A stretch of DNA of 64,000 nucleotides from Warburgia ugandensis (Eukaryota; Streptophyta; Magnoliopsida; Canellales; Canellaceae): assembly GCA_035236585.1 (NCBI GenBank), contig CP141128.1, positions 26,317,618 to 26,381,617 on the forward strand, written 5' to 3'. Below are positions 12,336 through 24,258 of this stretch, one piece after another. A model generated the notes under the pieces. The model saw only the letters and a program-made list of their open reading frames with translations, made no database searches and was not told the origin of the DNA. Numbering within the stretch: position 1 is the first letter of the stretch; each line of letters begins with the position of its first letter. Made by a program: the position numbers and the translations under genes.

Positions 12336-12756
12336 GATGGAAGAAGGCGGTGCCCCTCAATGGCAGTGCCGTCTTTCCAGCACCGCCCTACAGAGACAGT
12401 TCTAGAAAGTTCATGAATGGCGATGGTTGGAGAAGGAAGAAGACGGGGTGCCGTTATCAAAACAGCGCCCTACGTTTTCTGTCTTTTTCGTTTTTAATTT
12501 AAATTATAGAAATTGCCCCTAATCTTTAAACGACCATAACTTCTTCATATGAACTCCATTTTCGGCGTTCTTTGAGGCGTTGGATTCCATTTTTCGAGTA
12601 AAATCTAATGGTGGTAAGTTTTTTTACAAACTCCTTCATTTAATATTTTAAATAAAGGAAAACATTTAACACGGTTCATTTCCTATAGAATGTCCAATTC
12701 ATTTTTTGTTAAATGGATGCAAAAATAGCGTAAATTGCTTGGGGCATTACAGTGGG

Positions 12757-13081
12757 GTTTTTGTGGATTTTGATATATCCTTAGGCAAGGGATTGGGGGT
12801 GACTATTGATGTAGAATGGAAGGGTGATTGCCTGTGTATCTTGATAGCTGAATAAGCATGAGGTTAATTAAACTACCCATAATTTGTAATTGAAAATTGT
12901 TGTTTTTGCCTTAATGATTTAGAGGCATTACTTACATAGAGAGAAGTTTGATGTGTTCATGGATCACAAGTGTCTCAAACACATCTTCTAGAACATTCAT
13001 ATGAACCTGCGATAGAGGAGATGGATGGAGTATTTAAAAGAATGATACTTCTCCATCCAGTATCATCTAGAAAAGACAAAT
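12757..13081 (+). pseudogene. Chromovirus RNase H fragment (element A)
   Basis: RNase H removes element RNA during reverse transcription. The plus strand continues the 'PSGSG' frame: 'VFVDFDIS' (usual 'FVVYSDAS', holding the first catalytic Asp), a degenerate middle ending near 'VVFALMI', then 'RHYLHREKFDVFMDHKCLKH' (usual 'RHYLYGEKFEVFTDHKSLKY') and 'RRWMEYLKE', closing on 'YHLEKTN' (usual 'YHPGKAN'). Several stops are present. The frame is cut at 13081 by element C and resumes with 'AVIDALS' at 54858, the usual 'VVADALSRK'. The last five bases, CAAAT, are the C target site. Confidence 0.92.
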
Positions 13082-13295
13082 TGATGAGTGTTAAATTTTG
13101 TAGAGAAAGTACCCAATTAATAGCCCATGTGTTATAACCTATAGTGTTAAATTAGGATATTTTGGATGAAATTTTGTAACACATGCATTTTTTACCTAAT
13201 AATTCAAAAGCTTGGTATTAAGTATGTGAATGATCCTCATTTGTTAGGATTTAATGAAGGTTTTTATTCTTCTATAGGTGTTGAGAAGGTAATCC
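13082..13295 (+). repeat. First part of the 5' LTR of Athila-like element C
   Basis: Starts TGATGAGTGTTAAATTTTG and aligns by eye along its whole length with the start of the C 3' LTR (52373 onward) and of LTR G (62634 onward), up to 'GTTGAGAAGGTAATCC'. It is cut there by LTR D and continues at 30834. The left TSD is CAAAT (13077-13081); the right copy CCAAT follows the 3' LTR at 54853. Confidence 0.88.
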
Positions 13296-14123
13296 TATGA
13301 CAACTTAGGTTTTCATATGCATTTTTAAATGCAAAACTAATTCTTAATGTGGGATCAATCACTATTTGAAAACACTTTTATAAAAACAATGCAATGCAAC
13401 AAAAAATCTTTTATTTTAAATTCATTTTGAAAACCCCGAGTGTCATTTACTTCCAAAAGGACAAAATAATTTTTAAAACTAAGACGAACATATCGGTATC
13501 TGATATCTAGCCAGTCATAGCTCATAGTCCAACTATAATAATTACATATACATGTCCAAAGGATAAGTCATATACTTACATTCATACCTTTCTTTATCTT
13601 CACTCACTTGATTGTAATGTTAACATTGCCTAATGCTTCTTCTAATCCTACTAAAGTTAATATGTAAAAATAATGTATTTGCTTGAGTATTTAACATACT
13701 TAGTAGGTGATCTAATACCACTAATTTGAAATAGCATGCAACATGTATAAATTTAAGAAGGGTTTTTCAGGTAATTAAAACATGCAATCATCTTAGATAA
13801 ACATGGGTATTCATGCATAAATCATTTGCACATATATTTCTAGTAATAAAATTTTCAAAAAAATCAATTGATCAATAGCAATATCAATATTACTAACTTA
13901 TTAAAGTAGTAATCGATAAGACTCAATGCTAGATATACCAACCCTATGGCAGTTTTTATGTAAGTGAGTATCTTGGCAAACACATCAGCTGACTGGACAT
14001 GAGTACTTGTCTAAGACCATCTCAGTGCACCACATATGGTGATACTGAAAAAGAAATCATAAGGCCCACTATGTTCATGACCAAACCTATTTGAAATCTG
14101 TGTCTCTAGTATCTAGAGACTAT
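13296..14123 (-). repeat. Tekay-type LTR D, first part
   Basis: Starts TATGACAACTTAGGTTTTC and follows the first ~0.9 kb of the H LTRs (33917 and 40495). It includes a near-perfect hairpin TGAGTAT/ATACTTA (13684-13690, 13696-13702) with one mismatch. It is cut at 14123 by element E; the rest of D is at about 29947-30833. The TSD of D is AATCC (13291-13295) against AATCA (30834-30838), 4 of 5 matching. Native orientation is minus. Confidence 0.82.
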
Positions 14124-16353
14124 TGAGTTTTTCACATGTGCATAGACTATTGTAGTGTAGCATGTGCAAGTACAGGTTGATCTCACATGGACTCGCTTTA
14201 AGAATTTGGAGTTTAAATAAAATAAAATTGTTTAAATTTTAAAATTAAATGATAAAAATTAATAGAAAGTGCAATCAAACTTTAGACGTATTTAATCACT
14301 AAAATTATAGAAGTCCAATCCAAAAAGACAAAAATTTAACTAAAGAAAGAAGAAAATCCCACTTCCTTAGATTGATTATCATTAATTTCATCATATCTAG
14401 GTTCAAAAACTTTGATAATCCTCCATTAGTCTCTTCATAGTGCTTTTGATTGATGATCCACTAGATGGATTAGGCAGATTCCATACCATCTGAGAGATCT
14501 AGGCTAGATAAGAAATTTGAGATTTGGATGGTTTAGATCACTTTTTGGAGTTCAAATTAAAGATTAGGGACGTTAATCATGCTAGGAAGTGTTGTAAGAA
14601 CAAGATCTAAAGAGCAATTGAAATTATGATGTAAGACAATTGAAAAAATAAAGATATCTTATTTGTTAAAGCATAACCATTCATGAGGCAAAGATTTAAT
14701 CAAACAAGGTTTGGATTAGACTATTCCTCAAATTAACTAAGAACAAGCAGAACCTGGATAACACAAAACATCGATATAGAAAAATATGAAATAGACTAAA
14801 GGACAAAATAGGGATTCAAATGAGATTTTAATTTTTATTGTAAGCGTAATTCTGGATTTTTTTTGAAATTTTGGGTTTAAATGAAGAGATACTGAGGGAG
14901 CCTGAGGGAAGGAAGAAGACAGTGATGGAGGGAGAGAAGGGAAAAGGAGGAGAAGAAGAGAGGAAAAAGGGAAACCCATGTCCGGTTTTCTTCGGGGAAC
15001 CATCTGGTGCAGTGATAGTTGTCAGTGCTCAGGTGTGGGAGAGACAGAGGAAGCTGAGATCTGGAGCCGGTATGTCTACTTCAGGTAGAAGATGATGCTA
15101 TGATGCAAATTGGGTAGTGGGAAGACAATTCGACCAATGAAAGAGGAACTAGCTTAGGCAGAGCGGGTAGTGGAGCTTGGAACAGGTCGATGGGAGCTAT
15201 GAGAACATTAATGCTGAAGAAGATGATGTCAATACTAGAAGTTGGGTGTTGGGCTAGAGTGAAGATGCTGATGGGAAGTGCTATGATGGTGAAGCAATAT
15301 ATGGTGCGATGGAGTGGGGAACAATGGGTCTGCCATGTGGCATTAGTTAGAATGGAGAAACAAAGAGAGTCTAAGAGAGGCGATGGATGAGAGATAGGCG
15401 ACAACTGGGTGGTAACCAAGGCAGGCAACAAGATGAATAGAGGAGGGGAAGTGCTGTATGAGTGAATAGAGGGGCAGATGTCACTGGTCGGGACTGAAGA
15501 AGATGATGGTGCTAGGGTTGATAAGGAAGAAAAGAGAGAAGTGGGGGAAAGGAAAGTAGCCAGTGATGGGGAAGAGACAGGTAGACTATTGACAGAGACT
15601 GGGAACGTGCCTGGCTGGGTAATCGATGGAAATCAGGTGGAATGGTGAAGGGCTAAAGAACAAGTGATTGGGGCTGGGTAGTGGTGAGGTAAAGAGGAAG
15701 GAAATTAGAACTAACCAAAACAAACAAAACTAGTAATAAAGAAGGTAGTTTGGTGTGGAATGAGATGATGAGAGGGAAGTGGAAAATAGAAAAGAAAAAC
15801 TATGAAAGCAAGAAGAAATGATGATGAAAAATAGAATGAAAAGCAGAGAAAAGATAAAAACTAAACTAAAAAGAACTCCTCCCTACGGTTTTTCTCTTAT
15901 AAGGCCTTCCCCTTCTAGTTCTCTTCTCCCACTCTTTCATTATCCTCTAAAAATTAGTTTCCTACTAAGAAACTTCCTCTTCATTCCAAATCTTATCCAT
16001 AGTCTCCTCTCCTTATTAGAATTCTTCATCTTTTAGGAAACCATCCAATCTTGCTTTGTCATTGATCTGGTATGTCAATGCCATCTTAGATAATCTGCAG
16101 CATTGATTAGCTATTCAAACCATGATCTATTTGATTTGCAAGATAAAAGATTAGATTAGCGTCATCTAACCATACATTAAGCATTTGATTAGATTGAATG
16201 ATCATCTGACCATTAATTTTGACAATTTATGATTGGATGGTCAATTTGAGCTAAATTTCATATTTTATCTAAAAATCATCAAATTGATGAGTTAGATGAT
16301 CTGATTAAATGCTAAACTAGGGGTCTTTTGGCCAAAATTAAACACTTAACACA
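14124..16353 (-). repeat. 3' LTR of Athila-like element E
   Basis: 2.23 kb from TGAGTTTTTCACATG to TTAAGTGTT-type native start (plus strand ...AACACTTAACACA). The first ~620 bp align with 29304-29946, the partial 5' LTR of E. A polypurine tract lies directly outside its native 5' end. The likely left TSD is ACTAT (14119-14123); the right copy is lost with the truncated 5' LTR. The interior has G+A-rich DNA (14870-15700) giving chance open frames at 14737-15431, without recognisable protein. Beyond the first ~20 bases it does not resemble the C LTR. Confidence 0.78.
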
Positions 16354-16365
16354 CCCCCAACTAGC
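16354..16365 (-). promoter_or_regulatory. Polypurine tract of element E
   Basis: CCCCCAACTAGC on the plus strand, GCTAGTTGGGGG on the element strand, abutting the native start of the 3' LTR. Priming site for plus-strand DNA. The C equivalent is GGTTGAGGGG at 52362-52371. Confidence 0.7.
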
Positions 16366-18129
16366 ATTTTGCTCATCTTAAGAAAAACATGCGAAAAATC
16401 ATTTTACGAAAACTAATACAAAGTTCCACTTTTGTAGGTACTCACGATTGCATATAGTACATGCAACAAGCCTTGAACCCCTAGGTTACCCCTAGTGGAT
16501 GAGTTATGCCTTATGAGTGTTTGCAGTGAATATACCTACAAAATTTAATAAGGCTAAGTCTCCTATTTTATCTCAGAGTATCTTCATTCATTAGCAATCT
16601 ACTAGTTTTTCATAACTTAATGGAGAAGACTGACCATTTTACTCATCAAACACATATTGAAGACATTTTATTTGAGTTATTTCTAGGAGTGTGTGTGTGT
16701 GTACAACCACATAAATCTTGACTTCTAACTAAATATATTTAAATTCCATTAGAAATATGTCTTGACCTCAAATCCTCACAAGTATGCTCTCAGATAAGGG
16801 TTTAAACATATTTCTCTCTTTATGTGACCGATTCCAACAAGCTGATGGTTCACATAAATCTTTTGAATGCTCATGAGACAAAAGAAAGTGATCCCTAAGA
16901 GCAGATGTTATCACAAAAAATATTAGGGGTCTTTTACCTTAATTCCTTCTTTTTATCTCCTCTTTAAGGCTACGTTCCAACTAAGATCAATGGATCTTTA
17001 ATTAGGACAAAATGTAGGCTTAGGACAGGTTCAAAAAAGAAGGGCATAAGGATTTCAAAGGTTCAAAATTGAGTAGAGGTCTTCACTGCATATCTATTAG
17101 GACAACTTTCTTTTGGGTTGTACTTGAAGTGAATATCTCTTTCATATTTTTGTCTTTCTCTTTCAAGATTTTTTTTTCTTTTTCCTTGGCTTCTTTGGAA
17201 GAAAGACGGCTAATTTTCACACTTCTTTGACATTTTGTCCTCTTTTTAAACTTTTTCTACTAACTCTACTCATTTTGACAACAGGTAATGGATATTTATT
17301 TTATTGGCTTGTTCTGGGTGAAGGTAAATGGTGTTAAGAAAGAAAAGGCTTAATAATTGGCTCAAAGGGGATAACGAGTGATATGATATACCGGGTAGGC
17401 TTTATATCTCTAGGCTAAGCAAGGATGCCCTATATCATTTCCTAGGTTTCCTAAAGCTTATCAGATTCAATAACTTTTCTTGAATTAAAGCAATTACTCC
17501 TATTTATTCTTGATGTTTAACCAAGACAAGGATAAAAGGATCACACTAAATTATATACGTTGAAGAAATTGTGGGATTACTTCTAACTCTCTAAAAGAAG
17601 ATAGTCTCTAAACTTACTGGGTTATAGGTTTCCACTAATTTCCCTTATGGTCTCTAAGTCATACCTCTCTATTAGTCTTGACTATGTGCTGTGTGTAAAT
17701 AGTTTTTGAGAATTAACTTCCATAAAATGCTTCAACACATGAATAAAATGAAAAATGAATCATATGCATTCCCATTAAGAGGTGAAAATAATGGAATTAC
17801 TAAATTCTGAACATCCAATTCTCATCACAGTAAGGGAACTCTACCTTAATTTTTTTAAAAGAATTAAGAAAATTCAAAATTCCTATATGCATCTACACCC
17901 TCCAACCAGAATGAAACATTGTCCTCAATTTTTGAAAAACATAGGATCCTATATGATAATGGAAGGATGTAGAAGATGGAGATTTGAAAACAACTAGGTT
18001 GCCTCCTAGGAAGCACTAAGTTTTATGTCTTTAGCTAGAAAGAATGATGAGTGCGATGATGGTGCATTGCAAAGCTCCTGGAGTGGTAATCTAAGGTGGG
18101 TCATGATATTGAGGTGCCTCCAAAAGTGT
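16366..18129 (-). other. Non-coding region of element E between integrase and 3' LTR
   Basis: About 1.76 kb with short stopped frames. It is the inverted counterpart of 50461-52372 in element C: for example CCCCTAGTGGATGAGTTATG near 16486 against CTTAACTCATCCACTAGGGG near 52222. Athila elements often have an env-like frame or long spacer here; I see no membrane-protein frame. The 71-aa open frame at 17782-17997 is unsupported. Confidence 0.7.
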
Positions 18130-19070
18130 CTCTTCAATTTCAAGGTCAAGAAATTCTAGGAAAGGATTTAACCTTTGACCATTGACCTTTTGGATTTCTC
18201 CATCCTTTTCAATCTTGATGGCCCCATGACGATAGATTGTGCGTACTATATAAGGTCTGGTCCATCTAGATCTAAGTTGTGAAGGATTTCCTTAAAATAT
18301 GTCTATCATGTACAGCCTTCATTTGATCTTTGTATAATCATGCAGAATCATATGCATTTTTCCTCAATTCTTCCAACTCATTGAATTGGAGTTTTTGGTG
18401 GGTACTAAAAGAATCTAAGTTGAAATTGAGCTTCTTTTATAGCCCAATATGCCTTGTGCTCTAACTCTACTAGTAAGTGATAGGCCTTTCCATCTAGTTG
18501 GACAAGTAGTCTACTCCCACTAGGATGTATAGATTTCCAAAAGAATTAGGAAAGGGTGTCATAAAATCTATGCCCCAAACATCAAAAGGTTCTATGACGA
18601 GGATTGGGTTTAAGGGCATCATATGTCTCCTTCCTAAAATTCCTAACCGTTGACTCCTTACACGTGCTTTGCAGTAAGCATGTGCATCCTTAAAAATGGT
18701 GGGCCAATAGAATCCACACTGCAAAATTTTTGCAACAATCTTTCTAGAGCTGAAATGGCCCCCACATGCATGGCCATGACAAAAGTAGATGATTTGATTA
18801 TGTTCACTATCTGGTATGCATCTCCTAATTACTTGGTTAGGATAGTACTTGAATAAGTACGGATCATCCTAAGTAAAATATCGAACCTTGGTTAAAAATT
18901 TTGTTTTATCTTGTTTGGTCCAATGATTAGGTATTTGTCCTATAACAAGATAATTAACAATATCACCATACCAAGGTAACTAGAAAATATGCAATAACTA
19001 CTCATCTGGGAATGACTTAGTTATAGGCCCATGATCACTAGTGTGATCCACCACTAATCTGGATAAGTGA
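18130..19070 (-). pseudogene. Athila-type integrase (element E), internally deleted
   Basis: Integrase joins element DNA to the chromosome. On the minus strand from 19070: 'LPWYGDIVNYLV', 'DDPYLFKY', 'NQVIRRCIPDSEHNQIIYFC', then the zinc-finger part 'HGHACGGHFSSRKIV', 'CGFYWPTIFKDAHAYCK', and the core start 'MMPLNPILVIEPFDVWGIDF' with the first catalytic Asp and 'ILVGVDYLSN' (open piece 18494-18724). Directly after this the match jumps to the C-terminal part 'GKAYHLLVELEHKAYWAIK', 'LYKDQMKAVHDRHI' and 'NGQRLNPFLEF' (18140-18490). By comparison with element C, several hundred bases holding the second and third catalytic residues are deleted. Further stops are present. Confidence 0.9.
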
Positions 19071-19440
19071 TCCGCTACTTCATTTTCTGAACCTTTCTTA
19101 TCCCTAATTTCTAAGTCAAACTCTTGTAGTAGTAGTATCCAATGGATCAACCTAGGTTTTGTATCCTTTTTAGAAAGGAGGTACTTTAAGGCTGCATGAT
19201 CTAACTATAACTTTAGACCCTAAGAGGTAAGATCTAAACTTATTAAGAGCAAACACTACGGCTAACAACTTTTTCTCAGTGCTTGAATAGTTGAGTTGCA
19301 CATCAGTTAGTGTTTTACTGGAGTAATATATCACATGGGGAAGTTTATCAATGCGCTTCACCAAGACAACTCCAATGGCATAATCCGATGCATCACACAT
19401 TATCTCAAATGGTGTGTTCTAATTTGGTGGTTGGATAGTC
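19071..19440 (-). pseudogene. RNase H domain of element E
   Basis: Minus strand: 'PFEIMCDASDYAIGVVLVKR' with the first catalytic Asp, 'YYSSKTLTDVQLNYSSTEKK' with the catalytic Glu region, 'LLAVVFALNKFRSYLLGSKV', then through a frameshift '[20 protein letters not shown]' and '[11 protein letters not shown]'. Complete in outline, with at least one stop and one frameshift. The open frame covers 19170-19400. Confidence 0.9.
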
Positions 19441-19698
19441 GGTGCAGAGGTCAACTTAGCCTCAAGTTGCTCAAATGCTTTCTTATAGTTATCATCAAAG
19501 TAAAACATGGCCTCCTTTGTAAGTAAATTACACAGGAGCTTGGCAATTTTGCTAAAATCCTTGATGAATCGTCTATAAAAGCTAGCATATCTTAAAAAGG
19601 AGCTGATTTCTTTCGCCGTCTTTAGTGGAAGAAGGTTGGCTATTAAATCCACTTTTTCTTTATTGACTTCTATCCCATTGAGTGATATTTTGTGGCCT
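19420..19698 (-). pseudogene. Reverse transcriptase C-terminal part of element E
   Basis: Reads 'LGHKISLNGIEVNKEKVDLI', 'KEISSFLRYASFYRRFIKDF' and 'SKIAKLLCNLLTKE' on the minus strand, the Athila-type thumb and connection. The codons before LGHKIS lie on the far side of solo LTR F: 'VQSGIV' ends at 24735 and 'LGHKIS' starts left of 19704, so removing F and one TSD restores the frame at this point. The open piece is 19419-19652. Confidence 0.92.
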
Positions 19699-20294
19699 AA
19701 TACTGTAACACCCCTAATTTTTTTTTTTTTGTAATAAAAATATAATAGTGAAATTTAAGATTTCAAGGAAAAATCAGGCTAGAATATTAGGTTTAGCAAA
19801 AACGTACTTCGTACAGAAGTACAAATAAGGCATAAAGATATGCATAAGTGAAAACATATCTCATGAATCCTTCAGAATGACTATAAGCACGGTGAATTCT
19901 GAATTCAGAGTGAAAAACCTTTATTTTCTCCATTTAAGAGCAAAAGAGTAAAATGGTAATTTTATCCTAGCCAAGGTCTAAGACACTAAATTTAGAATGT
20001 ACTCAAAAATATGAGTCCAACGCCACTAAGAATACTCAATTCCGAGTTCGTAGGAGTAAACTCAAAATTTTATACATAAAGGGCAAAATGGTCTTTTTAC
20101 ACATGTGGGGCCCACATGGGGCCCACAAAGGACCCAAAATGGAATCAATGACCAGACCACGTGCAATCATGGGTCAAACCACTACCACCAGCTAGTGGAG
20201 AAGGAGGTGGTTGTGGGAATCAAATAAATATTAAATATTAAAAAGAAAAAAAACATAATAATTAGGTGTTATGATGAAAAACACTAAAAATCCC

Positions 20295-20302
20295 TATAAA
20301 TA
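20295..20302 (+). promoter_or_regulatory. TATA box of solo LTR F
   Basis: TATAAATA about 590 bp from the LTR start, followed after ~80 bp by a C/T-rich stretch, matching the arrangement in S1. Confidence 0.6.
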
Positions 20303-21049
20303 GACATTAGAAAAATTCTCAAAAATATTCCAAAAATACATCACGAAGTCCCCTAGACTCTACCAAAATCTCAAATCAAAATTCATCCTCCTTCTCCCTC
20401 TTTTCTCCTCCCTTTCCTTACATTTTATTCCCCCTGTTAGAGTGTCCATAGAAGCACCCAGAGGAATATTCCTCTCTGGATATCGGGCGCTTCCATAGAC
20501 ACGTCGTCCCAACGAAAAGGGTTTTCACCCTATTACGGTTTTTGAGCTATACGTTAATTTTCAGCCGTTGAAACCTAATCTTGACCATTGGATAGTTGGG
20601 TAATATCAAAATATACAAAACCCATTTGATTTTACCATAATCCATTGAGTATCTGTAAATAAATTAGCGAAAAACGAAACCTCCAATGACCTATATTATA
20701 AGGAGTGGATTTTTTGGTTTTTCCAGCATAGATCCGGAATATCTTCTTCCAAGTAGGTGCACTTGCACCCCTATTTCATTTACAGTAGGTTAGTTTGGTT
20801 TTCCGGCAAAGGTGGGAGCTCCCCAGCCGTTGATCTATCGGAGACGATGGATTCGGCACTGAGGGTTGAGATCCCATCTATCCACAGCTCAGATGTTACT
20901 TCTGAGCCGATGGATGGATTCCTGGGGCCCAAAAACCCTAGGATGTGAAATTTGGATTCTTGGTTTTACTGGATGGGGGAGATCCGTACCTGTAACCCAT
21001 ATTTGATCTGGGCCGTCTATTGTGTTAACTGAAAATCATAATTCTTTAA

Positions 21050-21720
21050 TTCAGAGCTTGATATAGCTTTCATTTTAGATCAGAAAAATGCTATGGACTC
21101 CTTGTAGTGTATACCATGTACTGAAATCATTAGATCCATGTTTTAATTTGTATTTACATAAGTTATTTAGTAAAATCAGTACCCATGATCTTAGATCATG
21201 GACCAGATGACTTTAAAAGGAAAATATGAACCGATGGATGTCTTCAAAGACCTCATAAAACTCTAGGATTATAATTACAGTCAGATTTTTATACATAGAT
21301 ATGAAGGACTTGATCAAAAAACTTAAAGATGAAATTCAGCCCTTAAAACGGGCTGAAATCTTAAAAACTTAATTCTGAGTTTAATAGATCACCAAATTAA
21401 GATCAGAAACCTTCATAGTATATATATTTATGTTATTAAATCATATAACATATTAGATCTTGTTTTTAATTAGTATTTACGTGATCTATTTAGCACCATC
21501 CGTGCTATTGATCTTGGATCATGACCAAGATGATCCCAAAATTGAAATCTGAACCGATAGATGTGTTCAGAATGTCCAAAAATCTTAAGAAACATGTTCA
21601 CAGTAGAAATTATATATATCTAGATCAGTAAAATTGATCCAAACCAGTAAGGTGAAATTCAGCCCTTAAAACGGGCTGAAATCTTAAAATCACAATTCTG
21701 ATCTCAATTGAGATCCAAAT
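21050..21720 (+). repeat. Direct tandem duplication inside LTR F, about 323 bp
   Basis: Two adjacent units (about 21050-21375 and 21376-21700) share many diverged words (AGATCAGAAA, TTAGATC..TGTTTTTAATT, GTATTTAC, GATC.TGGATCATG, GAACCGAT.GATGT) and then one unchanged block of about 35 bases centred on TTCAGCCC (21335-21342, 21658-21665) and GGGCTGAA (21350-21357, 21673-21680). A third unit may begin after 21700 (AAATTAAGATC). The rest of the two units has drifted noticeably. Confidence 0.75.
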
Positions 21721-23277
21721 TAAGATCTGAAATTTTTTATGGATTCCTTGTGATACTTATAAGAGACTAAAATTATAAAATTTTAATTTTAATTACTTTA
21801 ATTTTTTGTAATTAAGTAGATAAGTAACTAACATCCTTGATCTACAAGATCTAGGATGATCAGACCACTAATACCTTGTTGGATGATGATGTTATAGCAT
21901 AATAAATAATATAAGTAGATTAAATGGTATTGGACAACATGGATGTATTTTGATGATGATCATGAGATAAGATCATAGGGATTTACTGAATGGATGATGT
22001 GGATTTGGGCTAGATCAAGATCTCTGCCCTTAAATGGTACAAAGTAACCTAAGATCTCCTTGATCGGGCAGATCAAGGAAGATCAAATCAATGGATGAGA
22101 TAAATTCATGATTAAATAATTAAATTACATCAATATAATATGTTGGATCTAAAATAAAATGAAGGATCAAGATCTAAACACGAAAGAGATGAAAAATAAA
22201 TATGGATCAATTAAGACCCTTGGATCATGATAACATGTTAGATTTCTATTTCAATTATTGAACATTATGATAATTGTCTTTCATTTCTTAGTTGAATTAT
22301 TTATTTAATTGTTTAAATTTATGCTTCAATGCTTAAGTAATTGTAATTCCATTGAAATGGAAATTAAATGAAATTAGAAGGAAGGGACATTCACATGGAA
22401 TGTATGACATGGACGTAATGATAGTAAGGACCATAGTTAGTAGGATAATATAAGGAATATAAATTCCTTGGTCCAACTTAGGAGAATAATAAATCTCCAT
22501 GAATGACATTTTAATTCATGGATTTAATTAAAAACAATTAGAAAGAATACTTAGGATTGAATGCTCATAGGAACTTTATGAAAGGTTGAGTTAGGGTCAA
22601 GCTAGTGAATGATGGACATAGTGGTTAAGGGGGTTATCTAATAGAGCCACGCTCTCCCCCCACCTTCCGTTGACGTTCGCCTCCTTACATGAGGATTAAA
22701 GTAGCCACTTTGTGTTCAACCATTTAACTAGTAAGCCTTAACCAATTTGACATAAGAGGAGCAATCTAGACTTATAATGAAATAAGCTACCCTCAACCAA
22801 TAAAACATTAATTGGTTGAGTAATAATAATGAGAACATAAAATGTAGTAAATCATCTAATCTTGATAAAAATTGGAAATCAAGATAAGGATGATCAAACA
22901 AGATCCATAGGATCTTGGATGATCAAAAACAAATACTAATGTAGTATTGTATAGTATGTATGCATATGTAGAAGAACATAAATTGAGAATCCCAAACCCT
23001 TGATCAAATTTGATTCAAGGAAAATTAGGATATCATCTATAGGAATACATACTTGAATAGGAAAATAACCTTATACATATGGTTTGACAGATGTATGAAT
23101 CCAGACCATGATGGACATTGTGGAAGAATACACTGGAGATGTATGAATCAAGATACTACTTTGAGGTAGGTGGATGTACAAGAATGTATTAAGGATTCAT
23201 GTGTATACATATATTATCTTAGTCTGTAATTATAAGACCTTCATGATGCAATTATGCTTAGTACCTTAGCATAGTCA

Positions 23278-23496
23278 TGATCCAACACATATGATCCAAA
23301 CTAAGTGATCCAACACATATGATCCAACTCAGTGATACAAAACACAGATCGAAACATGTGATCCAAAAACATATGATCAAATTAAGGGATTTAATCAAAT
23401 GATCAAACAAAGTGATCCAAGATATGGGATCTAACCAAATGATCTAACCTCATAATCTAATTCATTGGATCTAATCTAATGATTAAGTCCAATGAG
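23278..23496 (+). repeat. GATCCAA minisatellite in LTR F
   Basis: Degenerate array built on words such as TGATCCAACACATA, TGATCCAAACTAAG, TGATCAAA and TGATCTAACC, spaced about 10-24 bases and drifting to the right. No coding capacity. Confidence 0.7.
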
Positions 23497-24220
23497 GTGA
23501 AAGTATTGAGATATGAAAACTAAGGATACCCTAAGAATAGGGTGTAGAAAATATTCCAGCCTTAATTAAACAGACACATCGTCTGATATGTACAAAGTAT
23601 TTTCCATACAAGTATGGAGACTTGTGAATTTTGATTTACACAGAGATAGAGACTGGGGATGCTATGCTAGGAAAGTCATGAGGGTTTAGCCACCCACTTC
23701 CTGAAATTTATATGATGGATACCATGCCCAAAAAGAGGCTAAATGTTGGGTGGGGCAATAATGGGAAGGCCCCACTGTAACAACCATGGTCCACCCCATG
23801 AGGACATGGATTGATTATTCCACAGTTGGTATCAGTGGAACATTATACAGTTATTCGAGCACTGTTCGGATTGAGACTATAAGCATAGTAGTCCTAATGT
23901 ATTTTGCATTATGATGCACAGATTATAGGCATAGTATGATGCCATGGCATAGTGATATGCTATTATAAGAGTTCCTATGATGAAAACTCCTATATGTGAA
24001 TTGGCTAAGTATTACTCTCCTAAGTGGAAGTATAGCCAGGGGAAGGAACAAGTTTTGATTATTCTTCAATATATTAACTAATTTGTTATATACTACATAA
24101 ATAATGTATATCCTCTATATATGAGTATGAGATGACTTAGGAGGGCTTAATGACAAAGGTAAGTATCCTTGTATTGATGAAGTAGTATATTTTTGTATCC
24201 CCTACCAAGCATAGCTTGCT

Positions 24221-24258
24221 GAGGTATTGTACATGTTTCCATGTTTACAATACCTCAG
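24221..24258 (+). other. Terminal hairpin of LTR F
   Basis: TGAGGTATTGTA (24221-24232), 14-nt loop, TACAATACCTCA (24247-24258): a perfect 12-bp stem about 470 bp from the LTR end, the longest member of the LTR hairpin set. Confidence 0.7.

Larger units (their letters stand above)
9999..12751 (-). mobile_element. Solo LTR S2 of a Tekay/Del-type element, inverted relative to S1
   Basis: 2753 bp, on the plus strand TGTGACAACCCGGG...GGGGCATTACA, flanked by perfect 5-bp TSDs GTGGG (9994-9998 and 12752-12756). Native orientation is minus. It splits the Gly codons of 'PSGSG|VFVDF' in the RNase H of element A, so the insertion is independent of S1. It carries the same parts as S1 in mirror order: hairpin 10391-10409, CpG-rich stretch about 11570-12450, TATA box on the minus strand, and the U3 block 12541-12590. 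The longest open frames in the window's GC-rich DNA (180 aa at 11680-12222 minus, 158 aa at 11692-12168 plus) lie here, on both strands at once, and are base-composition artefacts. Confidence 0.92.

Noticed and set aside
14737-15431. Open frames of 74-116 aa in purine-rich DNA
   Set aside because: Part of the LTR of element E; low-complexity G+A sequence, with frames on both strands and no family match.
23278-23496. CRISPR-like alternating repeat
   Set aside because: Units are degenerate, spacing is irregular and the array sits inside a plant LTR with clear TSDs.
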